A stretch of 64,000 nt of DNA from Cryptomeria japonica (lineage: Eukaryota; Streptophyta; Pinopsida; Cupressales; Cupressaceae). Numbering within the stretch: the first letter of the stretch is position 1; each line of letters starts with the position of its first letter. Below the pieces are notes generated by a model. It was not told where the DNA came from. It saw only the letters and a program-made list of their open reading frames with translations, and ran no database searches. The stretch is from NCBI RefSeq assembly GCF_030272615.1, contig NC_081405.1:610511065-610575064 (forward strand), in the 5' to 3' direction. A program made the translations under genes and the position numbers. Of the stretch, positions 35,574 to 46,973 are shown in pieces.

Positions 35574-37472
35574 CTATGAATAGCTGAGAGCTCGCTGGCT
35601 AATCGGTACCACCTGCTCATATAACCCACGCCAGTACTCTATCTCCGCCTGTGCTCGCCACATCTCCCTCATAATCTCCCCTGAAGGCCCCTGTGCACCA
35701 GTCCGCACTCTCTCCTGCAGCTTCGCCAATCTCTCCACCGCAGTATCTCTCTCCCGCAGCACCACTGTCAGCTCTGACTCACGTGCAAATAGCTGCACAT
35801 CCCTAGCTGCTATCTTCTCCTCTAATCTCTCCACTCGGGTCTGCAAATAACCTATCATATGCTCCCGCAGATCCCCAGTAGCTCCCTCCCCCATGTCCAT
35901 GGCTGCCGCACCTGTATCACCCCCTCCACTAGGTCCCTCCCCTGCACCACCCTCCCCTACACCTATAGCCATCGGGATCTCTCTCTCCATCCCCCTCCCA
36001 CTCAGCTGCACTCCTCCCTGCATCAAAGGTCCCTGTGATATCTGAAGAGGTAGTCCACCTCTCCCTCTCCGCTGCCTCAGCATCCCCAAACCTCCTCCAC
36101 CTCCTCCTCCATCTCCTCCTCCTCCTCCTCCCCCACCTCCTCCGCCACCTCCATCTCCTCTGCCACCTCCATCTCCTCCTCCTCCTCGACCTCCTGCTCT
36201 CCATCCTCGTCCCCGTCCCCTCTCATCCTCAAAGGCTGGGATCGGCTCTGCCGGGTTTGATATCCGTAGGATCGGGTGTGCCGCCCGATACTGTGTATAC
36301 TCCGCTGTCACCCCTGCATCAACGACCCTCGGTCGTAAGTCCCATGGCCTCGCCTGCAGTGTCCGAAACTCTGCTAGGGCCTGATCAAACGGTAGCACTG
36401 GACCCCATGCATACTGCTCCCGAATCACCCGTGCATACTCCCCTGATCCGCTAGGCAGTCCCTGCTGCCGCCCAAACTGCCTCATCACCCATCCTGGCAC
36501 CTGTCTCTCCACATGATAAGCGGTCCTCCCAATGAGGAATCGGGTCATGAAGCAATACGGTAGTGCCTCTGCATCCTCCTCCCATGGCTCACACTCCAAG
36601 TATGGCCGCCAGATCACTGCATCCAGGTCATCCAATGCCCGCCGCCACCACTCTAACTTCCCCAAGTGGGGCTGACTCATCATGCCACTGTACATAAACA
36701 TGTATGGCTGGTCCACGGCTTGGAATCTGAGACTCACTGGTCGAGTCACTGGTAAGTGCTCCCATGCCCACACATGCAGCAGCGTCATGCCCACTGCAAG
36801 CGAACCTCTCCCCCTGTACACTACCTCGTGTAGCTCTTGATACATGTGCGCTAGCACGCACGGCCCCCATGCAAATCGGGTCCCCTCCGTCATCATCATC
36901 TCTATCACCTGTCCCCATCCCACCGCCAATCCATGTGACCGTCTGTCTGGACACAGAAGACCTCCCACGATCCCTGACAACACTGCTGGAAGGGGCTCAT
37001 ATAGTACCGCTATTTCCTCCCATGCGATCGAGCCATCATCAATGTATACATCCTCCTCAAAAATCCTCTGACATGACACCGTCCCTCAGGATCTATTATA
37101 TGTCACCAGCTCCCCCCGAATCGGAATCCGAAGGATACGCCACACGTCCTCTAAGGTCACCGTCATCTCTCCCTGAGCTAGATGGAACGTGCACGTCTCA
37201 CTGTGCCATCGCTCTGCCAATGCTGTGATCAGGTCGTGATTCATCCGAATCACGGGCATATGCATCACCTCATAGAGGCCAGTAGCTACAATACAGTCTA
37301 TCTCTATCTGTGTCAACCGATCTCGCAATCCCTGTGTCGCGGGGTGGCGCTCACGTAACTGCAACACGCACAGATCCTCCTGCACATCGACATTCATCCA
37401 ACCACCATCAGTTGTTTTGTTATCAAACTTTCTTAAGTTTAAACCTAGACTATCATCAGATACTTTGATCAA
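35574..37472 (-). pseudogene. Antisense plant mobile domain (PMD) ORF of the gypsy element
   Basis: A 633-codon minus-strand frame, GC-rich against its AT-rich surroundings, interrupted only by a TGA at 37086-37088. Residues about 35-330 match the plant mobile domain of the MAIN/MAIL1 type: LAERWHSETCTFHLAQGEMT, VTLEDVWRILRIPIRGE, RFAWGPCVLAHMYQEL and LLHVWAWEHLP. About 405-450 is a Gly/Arg/Asp-rich low-complexity linker and about 535-595 a predicted coiled coil (TRVERLEEKIAARDVQLF and onward). Known biology: host PMD proteins act in silencing and genome stability, and PMD genes occur inside transposons, including gypsy elements. Its role in the element is unknown. The ATG at 37472 is a guess; an upstream exon is possible, because TGTGCAG at about 37388 looks like an acceptor. 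Confidence 0.88.
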
Positions 37473-37667
37473 GTATCTTTGGGTCTCAACAGGTAAGTAA
37501 TCATGGCCGCCTAGACTTCAATAGGCATTTATCCTAACAAATGACCTAAGTCTCATCGGGCTGCTATGGTTCAAAACAACTCCCACTTCACCTCGCCATC
37601 CATCACTCATTAGGCATCAAGAGATTTATAAGGTCCGACATTGGAGCATCTCATTATCCTAAGGCAA

Positions 37668-37974
37668 AAGCGCTATTTTATCTACAATAGCGCTAATTCT
37701 ACACAATAGCGCTACAACAACATCAATAGCGCTACAACAACATCAAAAGCGCTCAAAAAACTCTACAAAAGCGCTACAAAAACAAAAGCGCTAAACCCGC
37801 TATACAATAGCGCTATTACACATCAATAGCGCTCAATTAACCCTACCATAGCGCTACTTCAACAAAAGCGCTAAAACTTGCCTACATTAGCGCTAATAAA
37901 TACAAGAGCGCTCAAACCAGCCCCCAATAGCGCTATTGCAGCACAATAGCGCTAATTCATGGAGCAAAAGCGCT
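37668..37974. repeat. Array of 16 AGCGCT palindromes, about 20 bp apart
   Basis: AGCGCT starts at 37668, 37688, 37707, 37727, 37748, 37770, 37787, 37809, 37828, 37850, 37867, 37889, 37907, 37929, 37948 and 37969. Steps are 17-22 bp, mean 20.1, with 22 alternating with 17-19 over much of the array. Flanks are A-rich (CAAAAGCGCT, CAATAGCGCT) and spacers differ in sequence. It lies 196-502 bp upstream of the antisense PMD start, between it and the 3' LTR, so it could be its promoter region. It may also be a decayed minisatellite. Confidence 0.9.
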
Positions 37975-38540
37975 AAAACCATAGTTCCAGCACTCTTGCT
38001 CCGACTTGACTTTGACTCAGCTAAAAACATATTAAAAATGCCTGAAAATTGAGTTTTCGAATTTGCGTACCGTTGGTCCGTAGTCCTTTGGGCGCTGAAA
38101 CCGTCGGACTCGCTCGAATCGGTGCTCGGTGATCAGAAACGGCATCGTCGCTCCTCCTTGCTCCTCCAAATGTCACTGTCAGAGCTGTCATTTTCAACTG
38201 GTCGCGGTCACAAATGATCCTATTTTCACCCCTTTCACCCCATTTATACCCCCCGTCGTCACCGTAACTTCGCCCCGCTCATCGCCGTGGTCCCCGTGAA
38301 CTTCCCACGCCCCCCATTTCTCCATGTTTCCCCCAATTTCTTCTATTTTCCACCAGTATACCTAACTTCTTCTCTTCTACCACCCTGCTAAATTTCATTC
38401 TTTTTCGAGAGATCGCCCGATTTTTCGAAATTTTTCGGCCCATCTCTCGAGGGGGCATACCACCCATTAAATTTACATTTTATGGGGCATTTCTTCACAC
38501 CAGTTTTTCTTTGAAACGATGCGATAAACTGCACCGTCTC

Positions 38541-38553
38541 AAAGAGGGGCAAA
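38541..38553 (+). other. Gypsy polypurine tract
   Basis: AAAGAGGGGCAAA lies immediately before TGTAGTCACAC of the 3' LTR. Confidence 0.85.
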
Positions 38554-39879
38554 TGTAGTCACACAAATCTGTCCATTTTAATTAAATGAATATTTCGTAT
38601 TTATTTGATTAAAAATCCACTAACCATCAATTAATTAAATAAATATTTAACTAATTCATCCCCAAACATTCTTCTATTAATTAAATAAATTACTCAATTT
38701 ATTTTAATTAATTCATTAAATCAAATTTCAATCAATTAAATAAATAAAATCAATTTATTTAATTAAAATCCCCCTTTTCCTCTTTTAAATAAATTAACAT
38801 TTATTTAAATCATTTTAAAACCCCCCCCACTTGCATTTTCTTACAAATGCAACTTGCACACATTTATTGAAATAAATGAATTTTTATTTTAATAAAATCC
38901 TATTTTCCCTCACCCACCAAATCCACTTGCAAACCTAATCCCCTTCTAGATTCTTCTAACCCCTTCCTAATTAGTCTAATCCATCCCCTAATTATTGTCA
39001 CATTCCTAAGCAAAATGGAGTCACTTCTCAAAGACTCCAAAGTTTTTGAAAAGCATTTAATGCTTTGTGTGTTCAACAAATTAACCCCCAAAGTCTTCCA
39101 AGACCACTAATGGCTCTTACATGACCATTTATGGCTCTTACATAACCATTTATGGTTATTTCAATCTTGTCTCCCCAAACATTTATTGTTTTGACCATAT
39201 TCATCCATTTCACATTTGCACAAGAATTTATCCATTGGATAAAAGCTTTATTCTTTGAATAAAGAGTTTATTCATTCAACCAACCTTGACTCAAAATCCC
39301 AAGGTCATATCAGGCATTTAATGCTTATTCCCTCTCCTCTCAACCTATCTCACATTGACACTTGTCATCCTGGGATTGGGTTGAAAGCCCTCACATGGAT
39401 TTGAAATCATTCAATCCTGACCCTTGTTGAGATTGCTCAATCTCAACCACCCATTGCTCCATTTTTCCTATAAATAGAGCCCATTCCTTCATAAACCAGA
39501 TCCTGAAAACTTGTATGTATCTAAGCTATAGACATTTTAGAGAGCATTTTAGCATAAGCAATCTAACATCTTGTCTTTTTGGTTAAAATACATCATTTTA
39601 GCATTAGTATTAGCTTTTTATTTCACATTTAGAGCTATACTACAATCTCAATCCTCCATAAGCATCCATAGTGCAAAAAGCTGCTGAGAGCTACACTATT
39701 TTGGAACTTGGAGAGGAGAGGAACAAGGGAGAAGAAGCTAAGGCCATGCTAAGAGGCAGTTGGAGATGTCTCATGATCTTTGTTTTACTTATTAGATATA
39801 TTAGCATGTCTCTTTGTGTCTCTTTTGGAATGCCTTCATATGTTTAGTTTTAGATTGACTAACACTAATGTTTTGTGTG
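38554..39879 (+). repeat. Gypsy 3' LTR, truncated
   Basis: 1326 bp matching the 5' copy without any gap, with about 8 single-base differences (seven transitions, one transversion). TATAAATAG is at 39469-39477. The match stops at GTTTTGTGTG, not at a CA end, and unrelated sequence follows, so the downstream end was lost by deletion or rearrangement. Confidence 0.9.
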
Positions 39880-40872
39880 TTTTGTGTTATTTGATCATAG
39901 ACTAACCTTGTGCCATTTAGGAGGGCATCAAAATGTTTATTGTTCTTGTATAAGATAACACTCATCTACGAGATAAAGGAATAACTTAAATTGATACTAC
40001 TTCATATGGACTAACATTAGATTAATTATTAATATTTTACTTATTAAATTTAGTAATGAAACCCACTATCTATCACTTTAATAACAAGATTAAGGTATAA
40101 TCCTTAATAAGTTTCACTTTTTACCTCACTATCGAAGAAACTTATTATTATTTTTACCTTGTTTAATCATAAATATAATCATAATTTATATAAATATTTT
40201 CTATGTTTAAATATTATCATATCCTTATTAAAGAACCATTAAAGAAGACAATTAAATTATGAAAAAAGAAAGATATATTTATTTATAATTTCCACAACAA
40301 TTTTTAATTCAATTAAATTCTTTAATCTCAACTCTTTTTCTTTAATTCTCACGAGTAATAACATTAAGAAATAAATTTTAAGCCCCCTTTTATTTATTAG
40401 TTATTAAGTGGGGTGGATTCTTATGAGTAAATTACAAAAATTTCAAGGAAGTCCTTAATGAAATCATCTAAAAAATTTATTTTTTAAAGGAAAGAACACT
40501 AAGAAGAAACTTCTACTCTCCTTTCTTTATGTGGGCCTATCTTCCTTATTCCCTTCAATAATTTGGCCCTATTTCAAGCTTATACTTTAAAGGACACCAC
40601 ATAAAAGAACATAGAATGTGACACGTCAGGGATTCATACTTTCTAAGAAGATGGACAGCTCACCATACAAATTTAATTTAATTTAATTTTTTAAGATTTT
40701 TTCTAGTATCTTATGTGACTGCATGCCTTCTTTTATATTTATTCCCACTTTATTTTATATTCTTGTTTGTGTACGTACAAGAAGACTAAGAAATATGCAT
40801 CCCATAAAACAACTTTCCACATGGTTTGAGGAAGGCGCTAATATCTCATTTTGAATCACCAAAATATGGGAT
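39880..40872. other. AT-rich spacer, no gene seen
   Basis: Right flank of the truncated gypsy LTR. Only short frames; no transposon ends recognised. Confidence 0.4.
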
Positions 40873-41830
40873 GGCTTAAACATCACACACTAAGCTGGTT
40901 TGACCGCTTAGGTGGCAACTGTGGGCCCATTCCTATTGAGCATCTGTTTCAGTTGCGACTGCCAACGTCTGTTTAAACGGTAGTTGCCGTTTATTTTGAA
41001 TTCGATGAATTCCCGCGCAAGGTCAAGTGGATGGTGATCGCATAAAACATCATCCCTTCATATTCTGACCTTTAATTGTATTGTAAGCCATTACAATGGG
41101 AGCTTCAAAACAGGACATGGGCATCCATCGAACTGTAATAGAAATGCTTGGGTTTTTGTATTTTAAATGTGGAAGCATAGACCAGGCACGTGAACTGTTT
41201 GAACGATGCTAAAAAAATTGTGGTTTCATGGAATGCTTGATTGCAGGATATGCATAAAATGCACTTGTTAAAAGGATATAGAAACTTTTAAAACTAGTGC
41301 GATTGACAGGTATAATGCCAAAGTCGGCAAACTTTGCCAGTATCCTCCCAGCCTGTGCGAAAATGGAAGCTCTACAAAAAGGATACGACAATCTGATAAT
41401 AGAGGATAAACAATCGAGGAATTTTATCACAAGTTGTCGTTGCAACTGCCCTACAAGGTATGTATGCATAAATTGTAAGCATGGACAAAGCAAGCGAACC
41501 ATTTGACAAAATGCCTCCGAAAATTGTTTGATCGAATGTCACGATTGCAGGATATGCAAGATGTGGAATCATCAACAGAATGTCTCAAAGAATTATGTTG
41601 TCATGGAATGCCTACAAGATATTAACAAAATGGATCTGTTGAAAAGGGTTTAGAGACTTTGCGATAAAATGCAATTGGCAGGTTTAATCTTTCCAGGCTA
41701 CCGCAAACCGAAGATTTGGAACACGGCATGGGCAACCATCAAAGCATAAAAGATGGGGGAATTTTCTCACAATATGGACAATCGTCAAAGCAAAAAGGAT
41801 GGCAAACTTTGTCGTTGTATTCATGGTGAT
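40873..41830 (+). pseudogene. Decayed PPR-gene fragment, copy A
   Basis: Broken plus-strand frames contain FKCGSIDQARELFERC, GFMECLIAGYA, LTGIMPKSANFASILPACAK and MEALQKG, the succession seen in plant PLS-type pentatricopeptide repeat proteins (organelle RNA-binding factors), where a conserved KCG motif, a WNAMIAGY motif and an ILPAC motif recur. A second, weaker set follows (about 41600-41700). Stops include TAA after ERC. About 220 bp upstream of the PPR part is also shared with copy B, so the copied unit was genomic DNA. Confidence 0.7.
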
Positions 41831-43576
41831 CTTCTTGAGCATGTCACTTTCCCTTTTATTCTTGTTTGATTCTTTTCTAGTAATTTTTTGTTGCTTCTCC
41901 TTCGATTTCTGTTATGCTCTACAACTAGTTTCCTTGCCCCTTTGCAATTTGAGCTCATGGTGAACAAACCGTTACTAACTATTGCTGACGTTTGTTTTGT
42001 CAATTTTCTTCCCCTCAGCCCCTCATCATTTTAACAAGTAGGGTTTCTTCTTTATGCACTAGCTTGATCATGTGTATTTTATTTCACTATTCTAGTTTTG
42101 TTTGTGTAATCAAGGATTCATAGGTTTTTCCTTGTTTCTTTGTTTTTGTTTGCATTTTGATCTTTCAATTTTTTTTGTTTTCAAGTCATACATACCCATC
42201 TCCTCTTTGATAGATTTATTCTTTAGGGTTATTTCTTCATTTTTGGTTATGGATATATCAATTACCTTTAGTGAGCTTTGATGCTTGACATAAGATTTGT
42301 GGGATTTGTAATGACATTCCTCTGGGATGGGTTATTTAAATACGTAGAGTGCATCTCCCATACTTAAATTTATAGACTTCCTATGACTTTTTTAATAAGT
42401 ATTTTGAGAATCCTCTTATATGACTACATGTTAAATATTTTCTTTACAAAGTCTAACAAATACATTTTTAAAGATCAATCATCTTCCATACTTTAGGTTT
42501 CAAGTATTGTCATGTTTTTATACCCATCTTGAATCATCCTTGATGCTCAACCCTTTGATTTAATTTTATATTTTTTGAAGAGTTCAGTCTGTTGTCGTAC
42601 ACTTAGTTTAATATTTTATGTTTTCCCTTTAGTGTTTTTATCATGAACATCTTGTGCTAGGTTATCATTTTTGGAACTTTCTTTTATGTCACTCTTATAT
42701 GGGTGCTATTATTATGCTTCTTTTAAAGTTTGATCCCCAATAACTCAAAGTGTTTCATTCTATTTCTATAATGACTTCAAGATAACCTTCATTGACATAT
42801 TTGTTATGAAGTATCTTTGGTTACCAAACCCTAATAATTTTCAAAGATTTATTCCCTTGGGTTCAAGGATTGGTTTTTCTTCGAGTATAACACCTATAAG
42901 AAATTGAACACTCTAGTATCACTTAATCTTATGATTCTCAATATGTTGTTAGGTATCAAAATTATTAGATCCTTGATTCTTATCCAGTATGGATCATGAT
43001 GAGAACTGGAACACTAAGACCACATGGGAATTAGATTGTGAAGACTCGATGTTAAAGGTGCTTTGGAGTTGATTGATTATTTGGATTGATCACATTGTTT
43101 ATGATAAATAGAGTGTTGTTCATTCTACATAAGTTTCTTGTATCAAAAGACCCATCAACACCACACATTTGTATCAAGGCATTGTTCTATTTATAGGTGG
43201 ATACTCTATCATATCATACTTAAATTTTAAAAATACATTATTCATAATATTTTTTTTCCTTTCTATTTTTGGAATGAACTTGAATAACCTTGTATTCCTT
43301 AAATTTAATGTCTTTTAAGAGCCTTTATTAGAAGATTCTACATAAGGGTAAGTGCATAAAGATGGGGGACCAAAAAAGTGACAAACTTTTTGCCCCCCTG
43401 TTAAGCCTTATGGTGCATGCCAAATAAGGTTGGCATGTCGAACCTAAGGTTTGGTCACACCATTTCTGTTTGGCGTATGCCAAATAGAGAAAGCACCAAA
43501 TGGATTTGCATAATGACAAGTGCATTTTCATTTTGGAAACTATAAATTTGTTTTTCTCTTTCTCTCTCTGTTTTCA

Positions 43577-43666
43577 AATATATACATAAAATATAACATT
43601 TAAGTATAAGTCACATTTCTACTTGTCTTTTTCTTATACTTAAATGTTATATTTTATGTATATATT
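43577..43666. repeat. Perfect 34 bp inverted repeat with 22-base loop
   Basis: Arms 43577-43610 and 43633-43666 are exact reverse complements (AATATATACATAAAATATAA at the start of the left arm). The right arm continues into sequence resembling the gypsy LTR segment near 22910. Confidence 0.92.
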
Positions 43667-43770
43667 GTCAGGATGTTTGAGAGTGCTTTCAGATCTCTAG
43701 GAATTATAATGCAGATTCTAGTTTTTAGAGTATTCACATAAATTTTAGACAATCAAATTTCAGTAATTTT
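43633..43770 (+). repeat. Fragment of the gypsy LTR/leader family
   Basis: CTTATACTTAAATGTTATAT, then AGGATGTTTGAGAG, TTTCAGA(C/T)CTCTAGGA and TCTAGTTTTT, follow the same order as 22909-23045 of the gypsy element, with substitutions and small gaps. Confidence 0.7.
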
Positions 43771-43785
43771 AGCATGCTCATACCA

Positions 43786-43942
43786 ACATTCTCTCTCTCT
43801 CTCTCTCTCTCTAGTCTCTCCCTCAACCCCCACCTTCCTCCCTCTCTCTCTCTCTCACTTTCTCACTCTCTCCATCCCTCCCTCTCTTCACCCCTCTCTC
43901 TCTCTCCCCCTCTTTATGGTTGATGGAAACAAAGCAAAATAC

Positions 43943-43982
<40 letters not shown>
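43786..43982. repeat. (TC)n then (GA)n microsatellites
   Basis: A TC run at about 43790-43812, further CT-rich sequence to 43913, then about 18 GA repeats from 43946 to 43982. The two runs are reverse complements and could pair. Confidence 0.85.
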
Positions 43983-43984
<2 letters not shown>

Positions 43985-44217
43985 TGGTTTGAGGGAGAGA
44001 CTTAAGTGAGAGAGTGATCAAGTGAAAAGATGAAGGAAGGGAGGGGTTCATGGAAAGAGTATATTAGGGAGATAGGGAGGAAGGGATGAAAAAAGATGGA
44101 GAGATTAAAGGGAGAGAGTTTAAGTGAAAGAGGGAGGGATGGGTTGTGACAATGAGAGAACCCAAGTGAGAGAGATGGAGGGAGGGAGGTAGGGGTTGAT
44201 TAAAAGAGGGTTAGATC

Positions 44218-44590
44218 TAAGAGAGAGAGGGGGGAGGGAAACAATGGGAGAGAGATAAAGGGGGGAGGGAAATAATGCAAGGGAGAGGGAAGAGATTGGA
44301 TGGGGGAGGGAGAAAGAGAGAGAGGGGGGAGGGAAACAATGGGAGGGAGAGAGGGAGAGGGAAGAGATAGGATGGGGGAGGGAGAGACAGTGAGAGAGGG
44401 TGAGAGAGAGAGGGAGAGGGAAGTGATATGATGGGGGAGGGAGAGAGAGAGAGAGAGAGGGGGGAGGGAAACAATGGAAGGGAGAGAGGGAAGAGATAAG
44501 ATGGGTGAGGGAGAGAGAGAAATAGGGGGAGGGAAACAATGGGAGGGAGAGAGGGAGAGTGAACATATAGGATGGGGGAGGGAGAGAGAG
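44218..44590. repeat. GA-rich minisatellite
   Basis: An almost all-purine strand in which AGGGAAACAATGGGAGGGAG and GATAGGATGGGGGAGGGAG recur in alternation, giving about five diverged units of roughly 60-90 bp. Minus-strand frames here (Leu/Ser/Pro-rich) are artefacts of the repeat. Confidence 0.85.
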
Positions 44591-44908
44591 TCAATTTCTG
44601 CTCGTTGTTTTCTCACACTTTGTCTTCATTTCCAACATTTAGTCTTAATTCAACTTGACAACTTACAAAAGAGGGTCAATTGCATTTCAATTAGAACCAA
44701 TCTACTTAGTATTCAATCCTTGCATCCTTTGGGATTGGGTCTAGTAGATTCAACCCCCTCTTTTGAATGTAAAGTTTCCCCAAGTGAAAATTGAACCTTA
44801 GTAAAGTTCCCCTCTTCTTTCAAGTGGAGAATTTGGCTAAGGTTCCCAATTTTTCACTTTACAGATCTTAAGACCCCTTTTTGGTCCCCCATCTTTGTGC
44901 ACTTACCC

Positions 44909-46973
44909 ATAAGGTTATCCCATATTGTATTTGTGTGTTGAGGTAAAGCACATTATCTAATAAAAAGGATGTGTTTGTCATTAGCACCTAGTTCTTGCAC
45001 GATAGGAAGATGAACTAAGAAATAATTAATCAAAAGGCCCCATTATGTTATATAACAACTCATGAATGGAGACCAGACATACATGGTCACTTTTGTGGTG
45101 AATATTGATCATATTAGTAGATTTATAGATGCCAAATGATGGTCATTCTATTGAGTATAAAGTGATGGTTATGCTAGTTATAATTAGGTGGTGTTGGTTT
45201 GTTTAGGAGTTTGAATTATTGACTTGTTTTTCGACCCATTGAAGTTGTTGTAGTACTTTACGTGTAAATATAAGTCTAGTTAATCAATATATAAGGTCTT
45301 GTAAAATTTTTTTGACTATTTTGTCTCTTGGACCCTATATGTCCTAGATAACTCTCTATAATGTATGGAACAAAAAAAGACATATAACTAGTTTAGTACT
45401 TGACAATAATTTGATCTAGAGAATTCTATATGGTGAAATTTATAGACGTTGTCATGACCCCATGAAACTATATGCTTTGTTGCAAGGGTGTCCAAGTGGA
45501 ACAATAGACTAGATGTGATTGGATTGTCCCTATATTTTGAACAGCCTTGATCTTATGGTGGAAAATTAAGTGAAATGTAATCCCTTATACAAATAAATGA
45601 ATGAAAGGTTGGTTATGACTTACATAAGTTATATGAATTAAATTCATAGTAAACTTCTAGATTGACCCTATTCAATTTTCATAAGTACATAGGGTACTAA
45701 CCATTGAAACTAATACTAATAAGTCCTAGAGATTGCCACATGGTCATTTGAGGGAGAATTGAAAAATGGATGACCTTTATATTCTTGTATAAAATTTGAT
45801 ACTATTGACTTGCAAGCTAATGATATTAAATTTTGTAGCTAAATAATATGCACCTTGATTTGATTTTGGATCCTTAGTCCTTACATATAATTAAGTTATA
45901 TTTTACCTTAAAAAGAAGTCCAAGTATTTTAACATTGATTCATGAATGGATTTAATAAGCATCCCAATCCGTACAAAAATTGAAATCTAATTAGAGTTGT
46001 ATTGTCCTTTGGAGAGATTAAAAACTTTTTAAATTATTTTATTACTAGTATTTAAAAATGCTAGTTATGCATTGAAGATAATCCTTATCCTTAGTGTCCT
46101 AAGACTCTAATTTAATGTCATCATGTTCATGCATGTGTGTATTGTGTAATGTCACATAGTCAAAGAATTGACTTAGATCCTTCATTTCTTTTTTTCTAAT
46201 TTAGGACTTAGATAAGATATCAATCATTAATGTGAAAATTAAAAGTTTAGGGAACAAAGCATAAGTCATGTCTAGGTTTAAACATCATTTGCATGAGCTT
46301 ATTTCTTGAAATTTTTTTAGTTTAGGTGCTTAGTTCCTTCCTCGTCTATTTACAATAGTTCCGATGTTTTTTATTCTCTCCTTCCCGAGCACTCTTCGAA
46401 TAATAAAAGCACCTTCTATACAATTACTAACACATTGGAAGATATCTACACTACCTTCTTCCAATCCTGAAATTTTATAGAGGATTGAGATCTTTTAGCT
46501 ATAAACTTTAGTCAATGTCATGTGATGTTTTCATCTCTCCACAAACTAAACCTTAGGCTATGAAAACAAATTCGATACAACTATAATGCAAGGTCTCACT
46601 TGTGACAATATGTCCAATCATATAGCAAAGAGGCTCGTAATAGAAAATATACTTGCAATAAGAAATATGATAATCCTTTAATTAAACAATACATTGGAAA
46701 CTTTAGCTCAAGATATTATAAAAATAAAATAAGTATCAATCTACATCTATATACTCTAAACATGTAAACATAAGAATATAAATGAAAACAAGAAGCTAAT
46801 GTAAAATGGCATGGTGCAAAAATACTTAGCACATTTGCCCACGAAACCATGGATTTAATGTAAAGATTAATTGACACTAAAAAGCATATTGAAAATATAT
46901 ATATTTGAATGAGTAAAATACTGATCTAAATAAAGTTATTTTTTTATCTCATTTAAATGTTTAGGTTTACTTC
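44909..46973. other. Spacer, no gene recognised
   Basis: AT-rich with short frames only. I found no terminal repeats, zinc-knuckle or RT-like fragments on either strand. Confidence 0.4.

Larger units (their letters stand above)
21551..39879 (+). mobile_element. Large Ty3/gypsy retrotransposon, Tat lineage, with antisense PMD ORF
   Basis: An 18.3 kb element defined by two direct repeats of 1326 bp (offset exactly 17003), a polypurine tract before the right copy, and gag-protease-RT-RNase H-second RNase H-integrase between them. The second RNase H (YFDGSYTRHGSGAGI at about 30940) is the established marker of the Tat lineage (Ogre/Retand/RIRE2 relatives), which also have long leaders and extra ORFs. 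No clear target-site duplication is seen because the right LTR stops short. The element is inactive by itself: at least 14 nonsense codons and one frame change in gag-pol. Confidence 0.93.
43346..44908. mobile_element. 1563 bp terminal-inverted-repeat element (non-autonomous)
   Basis: The ends are inverted repeats of 31 bp with one mismatch: 43346-43376 starts GGGTAAGTGCAT and 44878-44908 ends TGCACTTACCC. ATAA flanks both sides (43342-43345 and 44909-44912) as a possible 4 bp target duplication. No transposase is inside. The content is mixed: a unique left arm, a 34 bp hairpin, a fragment of the gypsy LTR family, (TC)n and (GA)n tracts, a GA-rich minisatellite and a unique right arm. The superfamily is not assigned; GGG termini next to TAA recall PIF/Harbinger, but the duplication does not fit exactly. 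Confidence 0.75.

Noticed and set aside
35929-36954. Other long frames overlapping the antisense PMD gene on both strands
   Set aside because: GC-rich shadow frames without family motifs; the PMD motifs fix the coding frame.
44120-44616. Three overlapping minus-strand frames rich in Leu, Ser and Pro
   Set aside because: They are translations of a GA-rich minisatellite; all three frames stay open because of base composition.
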